The position numbers and the translations under genes are program-made. Of a DNA stretch of 64,000 nucleotides, positions 57,019 to 64,000 are shown one piece after another (the first letter of the stretch is position 1; each line of letters begins with the position of its first letter). Origin of the DNA: Epiperipatus broadwayi. Its lineage: Eukaryota > Onychophora > Udeonychophora > Euonychophora > Peripatidae. Under the pieces are notes generated by a model. The model searched no databases and had not been told where the DNA came from. It saw nothing but the letters and a program-made list of their open reading frames with translations. The stretch spans positions 7,550,485 through 7,614,484 of the forward strand of contig JAQFVV010000017.1 of NCBI GenBank assembly GCA_028023455.1, given 5' to 3'.

Positions 57019-57273
57019 TTATGAATTATGTATGTCACATGCTTCTAATCTGAGGGTTGTGACAAGTTTGAAACAATAGATTTCTTCTCCTGTTTTATCC
57101 TGAGGGTAATTGACCTTCCCAGGACCACTTATTCCATATAAATGAGCTCCTGGCATTGTTGATTTCAGTAATGTTCTGGCGCATGCTAAGCTTATCCACT
57201 TTTTCATAAGCATTGTCCAAGAAAGAAGTCTTAGATATTGTTTTTCGTACAGAATCACACCCTTATCTATCAT
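57019..57273 (-). CDS. Unassigned 84-codon open frame
   Basis: Minus-strand frame in a small island of higher GC: KGVILYEKQYLRLLSWTMLM, then KKWISLACARTLLKSTMPGA, then GISGPGKVNYPQDKTGEEIY. I do not recognise a domain. It starts immediately beside the direct repeat at 56676-57018, so it may be coding sequence of the element to which that repeat belongs. It could also be chance. Confidence 0.25.
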   Translation of the reverse strand: MIDKGVILYEKQYLRLLSWTMLMKKWISLACARTLLKSTMPGAHLYGISGPGKVNYPQDKTGEEIYCFKLVTTLRLEACDIHNS

Positions 57274-57299
57274 TTCTCTATCATTGTCAGTATTGCCAT

Positions 57300-58650
57300 T
57301 TATTCATATTATTTCTTTTGCTTATGATCTAATTTTCATGTTGTAATAATAAAATTGCACTTTGCCCACATATAGCCAGATTCATTATTAATATTATTTT
57401 AATTTTATTATACAATCTCACCATTGTAATTTGTTTTGGTATTTAAGAGTATTTGCCTAATAGAAAAGAAAGTGTTCTTCTTACCAGCGCTAATTAATAG
57501 AATTTTCATTAAATATTTTGTTATATAATCAAATATAATTTTTCAAATTTATTTTATTTATTGTCACAACTGCAATAGTGTGTGGATATTTTTTTTATAT
57601 ATATAATGAATCTCGGAATGCTCCCCAAAATAATGTTAGTTACCATGTGTCAGAACCGTATATTAAAGTGTTAATTACAATTTTATGTAAATTATATCTA
57701 AGAATTGATTGGCATCTTAATATTGGACTTACCAAAAATGTGTGTTTATTTATAGTATATATCATTTAATTAATAAGTGCATATGAGAAATAATAGTGTC
57801 AAAGACAATATGAAATTATCTACCACTTAGAAAACCGCTTATTCCTGCACATCTTAATGTAAATAGTTTGTCATTATATTAAACTATATATTTTTGTTAT
57901 CTAACTTGTTTTAGTAATTCAAATTCCTTTCTCTTCATTTTTCCTCATTCAACTTTGCATATACCATATTTGAATTCAGTCATAGTTAATAATTAAGATT
58001 CATTGTCTTCTCCACTTTGCTAGTGGGCCAAATTTTAAATGAGTTCTAATGTGCCATCATTACATGTTATCCATTAGGCATTTTGTCTGAGGCTTAGAGA
58101 ATGGGCTCAAATCAGTTTGGTCCCTTACCTAAATCTTGGGCATGTCTGCATTTGAAGTACATTTTTTTGAGTTCCAGCTCATGTTAGATGGATAAATATG
58201 TTTTGACCAGTACATTATATTAACAGGCATATAATTTGCATGGCATTTTGTACCAAAGGCAAACTATATAGATACCAATTTGATCAGGATGCTTTACTCT
58301 GATGAAATAAAGTGAAACATTTATGTTAAAATAATTTTTCATTCAATATTTAATTTGACATTTACATATATTCTTTCATTTGTTTCTTAATTTCCAGTTC
58401 CAGTTTCAACATTTTATATTTTGGCAATGTAATCTGATGTTTGACTTTCCTATTTTAATATTTAAATAATGTAGCACTAGAGGTGTTGTATTATATTTCT
58501 TGTGAGTTGTAAATTAAGAAAACTTTTGAAAAGCTTGTTGTGAAAAATATAAAAAAAACCTGGAATGCTCTAGGCCCAAATTTATTTATTTTAATTGTTT
58601 TATTACTAATAGGTTAAAATGCTTGTATAAACTAATTATTATACAGTAAA
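57300..58650. other. AT-rich region, nothing recognised
   Basis: No gene, RNA or known repeat signature seen. Confidence 0.45.
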
Positions 58651-58659
58651 TAACTTCTA

Positions 58660-59300
58660 ACTAAAACACTTGATAGTAATGCAAATCTGTTTCAATATGC
58701 TTACTATTATCCCTAAATCCTCAACTGATGAAAACAATAAGATTGCCAAAATATTATGTAAGGTCTTAAAATAATTCATTTATAATTAGAATTTGGTTTT
58801 TCAAGTAGTAAAAATTTACTTCACTACTGGGTATAAGACTACTTACATTTGTATTTCTTTAATCGTAGTAACTTGATCATTTAAATAGTGTAATGCTTTC
58901 TCATGCATTTATTGTGAGTCAAGGAGTAATTGTAAGCTAAGACCAGGATTTTCTTAAGTTAATCAGTGTTACATAAAATAATTTAAGTAGTGTTGTGAAT
59001 ATATCACTAAAAATTGCTGATAAAAAAGTTACTAGGGTGGATGAAACCAATAAAATGGCCAAAATATTATGTAAAGATTAAAACTAATTCATTTATAATT
59101 TAAAACAATTTTTATTGTTTAAACAGTGAAAAATTATTTCAATACTATATATAAAACCACTAAAGTACATTATTTCACAATTTATAACTCAATTGTTTTA
59201 GTAGTCTAAAGCTTTCCCAAATGTTGGTTTGTGAGTCAGGAAGTAATTATAAGCTGAAAGCAGGGTTTTCCTATGCTAATCAGTACAACATCTTCTCACC
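58660..59300. repeat. Diverged tandem pair, period about 320 bp
   Basis: GCCAAAATATTATGTAAGGT at 58744 matches GCCAAAATATTATGTAAAGA at 59060. Further shared phrases are GTGAGTCAAGGAGTAATTGT (58914) against GTGAGTCAGGAAGTAATTAT (59230), and AAGTTAATCAGTGTTACATA against TATGCTAATCAGTACAACAT. Old duplication, non-coding. Confidence 0.7.
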
Positions 59301-61890
59301 GGTTTGAAATGGCTTCGGGCATGCAATATTATATAGATAATTTTCTGGGGTTATCAATGTGATGTGTCTGAGTACTAGGCAATTGAATGGCAAAATGACT
59401 ATTTATTGCTGGCAATTACTTCAAACCATCATATTTCGGATAATTATTCCATTTTTGCTACAAAAATAAATTACAGATATCAATGCCTATTTGTAATGTC
59501 TTGTTTTAATATATGTAATTTAAATGTCACCTATAAAATTCCTTCTTACTATTGTAATCAAAATTGTGAAGTCATCAAATCTGACACACTATACATTGAA
59601 ATAATTAATCCTGCCCATTTTGTTTCTGTATAATTACAAATTTATCATTCTGATAGTTAATAATGTGTAAACTCAAGCAATGTAAAAATGGATTTACATT
59701 GAATGAGTTCAAGCAAAAAAACAATTAAATGTATAATGTTTGAAAAATATATTTAAATTATTCACAAACAAGTGAAGTTTTTATTATTACTGCTGAGTCC
59801 ACAGAGTCTCCAGAAGTGACTCAATTAATTAAATAAATAATGTACTTTGGTTATATGTATACAATAAGTTTTATTTAATAACAATGATTGTTGTTAAACC
59901 ATTAAACAATGATTGTGTAGTAAAAACAACATATTATGGACCATTAATATTCACATTCAATTTGTTGTGCTGAAGTGAAAATAGTTTTCTTTCATATCAT
60001 AAAGAATCCAGTTATAGTGTTATTTTAAAATCAATAGTTTTTTGAAATACATTCCTTAAGCTTCAGTTAATTACCTTTTACTGGTAATAACTGTTTTTAA
60101 ATCCAAACATGTACTTGCTTTCCACTTGCAATTGTCTCACTCTATAATTATTCAGTGATTGTCAATTGACTTGTCTCTGTTTGACAAGTTTTTTGAACTG
60201 ATTTCTCATCATTTCTGATTTAAACTACCTATTATTCTGTACAACCATTGTAGTTGCTTTTTGTGTTTACAATCGAGATATCTTTTATAAGTGCTATTTT
60301 TTTTGCAAATAGCTTCATAACTTGCATACCAACTTTTTCCTATTTAAATTATATTTCGGGATGATCTCAAAGCGAATTTTTGCAAATAAGGCATGTTGTT
60401 AAAACGAAGAAATGTACGCGTCTTTATAAAAATAAATAGTTTTATATTTTCATGGTGATTTGTGTTAGAAAAATGAAGTAATCAATTTGATAATCCTGTT
60501 TTGTTGTCACAACATAAAGTGAAATACATTTTACTTAAAAAATAATTTTATGCAATTTTTAATTAAACATTTGAAAATATTCGCATGACCGTAGCCAACT
60601 TCTCATAGTTTTGCAAAACAACTGAATTCATGAATTTTCTATTCCAATTATTAAATAATCTTAACAATGTAGTGCTAGACAGCGCTGATATATCACTTGA
60701 AAGTTTCAATGATTAACGATCATAAAATTTCCAAATTGAAGAGTAACGCTTACAAATAATTTACTTTATTGAAATTTAAAAAGAATTTTGATTGTTTGGG
60801 TAGTAACAACTTTCATCTCTACGTTGTAAAAAGCACATATAAATACATGATTTCAATCTTAATAACTCGGCTTGTTCAAGTAGAGTAGCGCGTTCTTCAC
60901 TTAAACAAAGCAGTAATTATTAGCTAGGACAGTAGTTCGCCTATGTTAATCAGTAATACGTATACCGATAAAAGTCGTTATGGGTTTGCGATTCCTTCTG
61001 GCTCGCTAACATTTACGAAGAGAAAAGCTCTTGGCAGAATCTCTGGGTGATTGGCTTGGTAAACGTTCTGAGTAATAGGCCCTAATACACTAGAAATTAC
61101 TTTATTTATAGCTGGAGATTACATTTTTTTGAGAAACAAAAAACTACACCTTTGCTGCAAAAATATATTTCAGATATTGTAATTAGCCTTTATTATATTT
61201 AGTAAAAGTATTACTTATGAAATGACTATTAAAGAATTAAAAATTTAGAAACCAGAAAATTTGATGCTTTCTACACTGAAATAATTAATATTTTCCTTAC
61301 GTTTCTGATTTATTATTCTGATAGTCAATTAATTACATGTAGAAGTCAAATCAATTAAAAATTTATTTAAGTTACATGATTTCAATATAAAAGAAAAAAT
61401 CGAAAAGAATAACGTCTGCAAATATATATATATATAAATTATTGTCAATATATTGAAATAATTTTTACTATTGCTGTGGCATGAAGGTCTCTAACGCCTA
61501 ATGTAATATACTTCAATGTGCATATATATGGCATGTATGTAATAACAATGATTCCTCGATAAAAATTAAATTTTTTACTCCATTAATATTCATATGAAAT
61601 TTATTATTTTCGAAGGAAATTAATGATTCGCACAAATAATCCAGATTTACTTTTTAGCTTTTGACGAATTTTGATTTGAAACACAAATGATCTGTTATTT
61701 TCATGTGCAATGAACCATGAATGTACATGATGTTATTGTTTCAAACAGCACTCCAATTTACATGTTAAGCGACGTCCATCTGTTTTTTCAAGTAGTCTAT
61801 TGAGGTTCCTTAAGCTTCAATTAAATATCTTCATTGGTAATAATTATCTTTTCTACACACAACACACATACTTGCTTCTTACCTGTCCTT
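59300..61890. repeat. Old segmental tandem duplication, period about 1.66-1.76 kb
   Basis: Ordered matches link 59200-60180 with 60860-61930: TTAATCAGTA motifs (59275/60946), TTTGCTACAAAAATAAATTACAGATAT (59454 on) with the diverged 61151 copy, TACA.TGAAATAATTAAT (59591/61272), ATTCTGATAGTTAAT/TCAAT (59647/61317), TAACAATGATT (59879/61541), CTTAAGCTTCAGTTAATTACC (60056/61811) and ACTTGCTTTCCACTTG (60112/61871). The changing offset shows indels. Confidence 0.6.
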
Positions 61891-61899
61891 TTTTGCTTT

Positions 61900-63655
61900 A
61901 GATTTAATCAGTCGTAAAAAATTTAGTACACTACTCATAACCATTTTTTATTGCTGATGTCATTATTTCAGATTCTAACTAACTATAATTTTGTTTAACA
62001 ATTTTAGTTTCTTTCAACTTTTTTTCATTTACAGTGAGGCTATATTATATGTATAATCTAAAGTAGTTTATGCATTTGCTTACAAATTCTATTCTAATTA
62101 AATCTATATTTTGGAACAATCTCTTTGAGAATATTTATATACTAATTTTCTCTAAAAAATGGTATTAAAATGAAATCTATGCTTATTCACAAAAATAAAG
62201 GTTTTTTTCACTTCCACATCTTTATTGAAGCAGTCAATATTAGCTTAAGATTGAGCTTCATGGTGTCATCTACTAACCTGTATTCAAATCTTATCTCACT
62301 TCCTACTCATTTAGTCATGCATATATACTTTATGTATAAATTTGAGATGCCCTCCTAAAAGTTATAAAATTTTAACTTGTCTATAACGTTTTTAATTATT
62401 AATTCTTTTTTATTAAAGTACATAGGTGCAGTTCAAATATGTTTATATGTTATAGGAGCAAAAATAGGAACAAAATATTAGTTTTATAAATATTGTTTTT
62501 TTTTTTAGTTTTTATTATAAGTTATTTATAAAACTTTCTCTTTTTAAATTGTTTTTTTTTTGTATTAAACTGTATATTTTATAAATCAAAGATGGAAGAT
62601 GCAGCCATTAATTGTCCAAAATAATTAGAGAGTTGGAAATATAAAATAGTTTTAATCTTGGGAAGGAATAATGTATTTAGTCAAAATAAAAAATAAGATT
62701 AAAGATTGTTCTTTTGTTATAAACTTTTTTGTCAAATCCATTTCCAATCTGGAAATATATTTGAATATATTTTGAAATGTTATTTAACATTTGCATCTTC
62801 CAAAAGCCATGGACAAAGAAATATAAAATTTCTGTAAGATTAAAGATTAAGTTTAAGATGTAGATAAGAAATTGAGAGCATTCCAAAAATACCTCAGCAG
62901 TATATAAAATGGACCAATTTTGACAACCAGCAGATGGACTGCTATTGAAAGAACTGTGTTGGTAAGATAAGGCATTCTGGCTAAAATTTAAAAATGATTG
63001 AGTATTAAGTCCATTTTGTGAAGGTCCTTTGTGGCTACAGTGTCATCGTACTTTTGTAGAATGAAATAAATACCTGACTGGCGAATTGTGGAATGCTGAA
63101 TAAATGCTTGCTGTTACTTATGAAAAAACTTCCATGCATGAGCAGTTTTTGAAATATGGACTCTTAGAGGGTGCAAGGGAAATTTTCCAGCTACAAGTAA
63201 AGCATGTCTAACAAATCTCTAACTCTATTATCAAGACTTCTCCTAATGTATTACCAAACTTTATTTCTAATATATGAATGTAAATTGGTCTCGAATAATT
63301 TTTTATACGTTTCTCTTTCATACACTCTAGCTTTCTTTAACTTTGGAGCGGTCATTTATTTATATGTATTTATTACTTGATTGTATGTCTGTTTAGTTAT
63401 TATTAATATACCAATCTCAAGCAACATGGTGAATGTAATCCTCTCTCTTATTAATCCACCATGGATTAAAGTTATAAACTTTCCTTAGAGCATAATGTAT
63501 GATTAATTAATACATTTGCCAGATTGTTTTCATGAATCAACATTTTATTTTGGTTTATTATAAAATTGTTATTTCTTCAACTCCAAATAGAATAAAATAA
63601 TTCTACCCAGGGTAAATCCATCATTTAAGTTAATTAATGCTTCGAAATCTTATAA
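61900..63655. other. AT-rich region, nothing recognised
   Basis: No gene or named repeat recognised. The 62890-63240 stretch has somewhat higher GC but no protein or RNA signature. Confidence 0.4.
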
Positions 63656-63659
63656 ATGT

Positions 63660-64000
63660 TATTATTCAATTCTGAAAGAGTGACCTATTATTTGGTTTCT
63701 CTACCCGCTAGTCTTAAATTTATTTTTCCTACTCTTAAAATATCAAATGTTTAAATATCATAGTTATCAAGATCTACAAAGGTGAGATTGAATTATTTTA
63801 AAGAGCAGAAAAAACAGGGGGTCAAATTTTAATGTATATTTTATTAAATGAAATTTATATATATATATATTATAGTGGTATAACATATTATTTATATAAA
63901 TAATGGCATTAAAATTAGGGTTATATATTTTTAAAGCAATAAATCTTATTCAATGCCATTAGTGACATTCATCCAAACTGTGTTACTGACATCCGACTCA
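63660..64000. repeat. Direct repeat, right copy (runs off the window)
   Basis: Same sequence as 56676-57018, from TTATTCAATTCTGAAAGAGT to TTACTGACATCCGACTCA at the window end. A (TA)n expansion distinguishes it near 63857. Confidence 0.75.

Overview
This window is AT-rich, gene-poor DNA from a multicellular animal. The evidence is GT-AG introns (one of about 20 kb), dense mobile-element remnants of several classes, tRNA-derived SINEs and many (TA)n tracts. An arthropod is the best guess. It rests on weak evidence: an LTR promoter whose initiator reads TCAGTT about 29 bases after TATAAATA, and the look of the LINE and Ty3/Gypsy fragments. No bacterial-type gene, CRISPR array or convincing functional tRNA was seen.

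The only host gene I can support is a trypsin-fold serine protease homologue on the + strand. Four exons (8389-8483, 14361-14641, 34793-34944, 35112-35285) join with matching phases and end at a stop codon. All three catalytic residues are replaced (His to Val, Asp to Asn, Ser to Gly), so the product should be a non-catalytic pseudoprotease. The 5' exons (signal peptide, activation site) were not found and may lie upstream.

The gene's introns and flanks are full of transposons. From left to right: hammerhead-ribozyme repeats and a large foldback element (4.1-7.9 kb); two SINEs and an inverted-repeat MITE (8.0-9.4 kb); a hAT transposase relic (11.1 kb); further inverted-repeat elements (12.7, 13.2, 19.2 kb); an RTE-like LINE 3' end (16.3 kb); a Tigger/pogo relic (17.5-18.0 kb); at least ten copies of one foldback repeat family (5.7-34.5 kb); a broken LINE (25.9-28.2 kb); a second hammerhead cluster (29.9-30.8 kb); and a LINE C-terminal fragment (32.2-33.0 kb).

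Downstream of the gene are a gag-only LTR retrotransposon with unusually long (about 2.15 kb) LTRs (37.57-43.82 kb) and a decayed Ty3/Gypsy gag-pol on the minus strand (53.1-56.5 kb). A pair of direct repeats 7 kb apart (56.68 and 63.66 kb) follows, enclosing an old diverged tandem duplication (about 59-62 kb).

The most notable system is a family of non-autonomous repeats carrying hammerhead self-cleaving ribozymes. Nine copies are recognisable and four keep an intact catalytic core. They occur as tandem dimers with 446- and 430-nt spacing between cleavage sites, or as inverted pairs. This resembles the retrozyme / Penelope-type hammerhead repeats known from animals.
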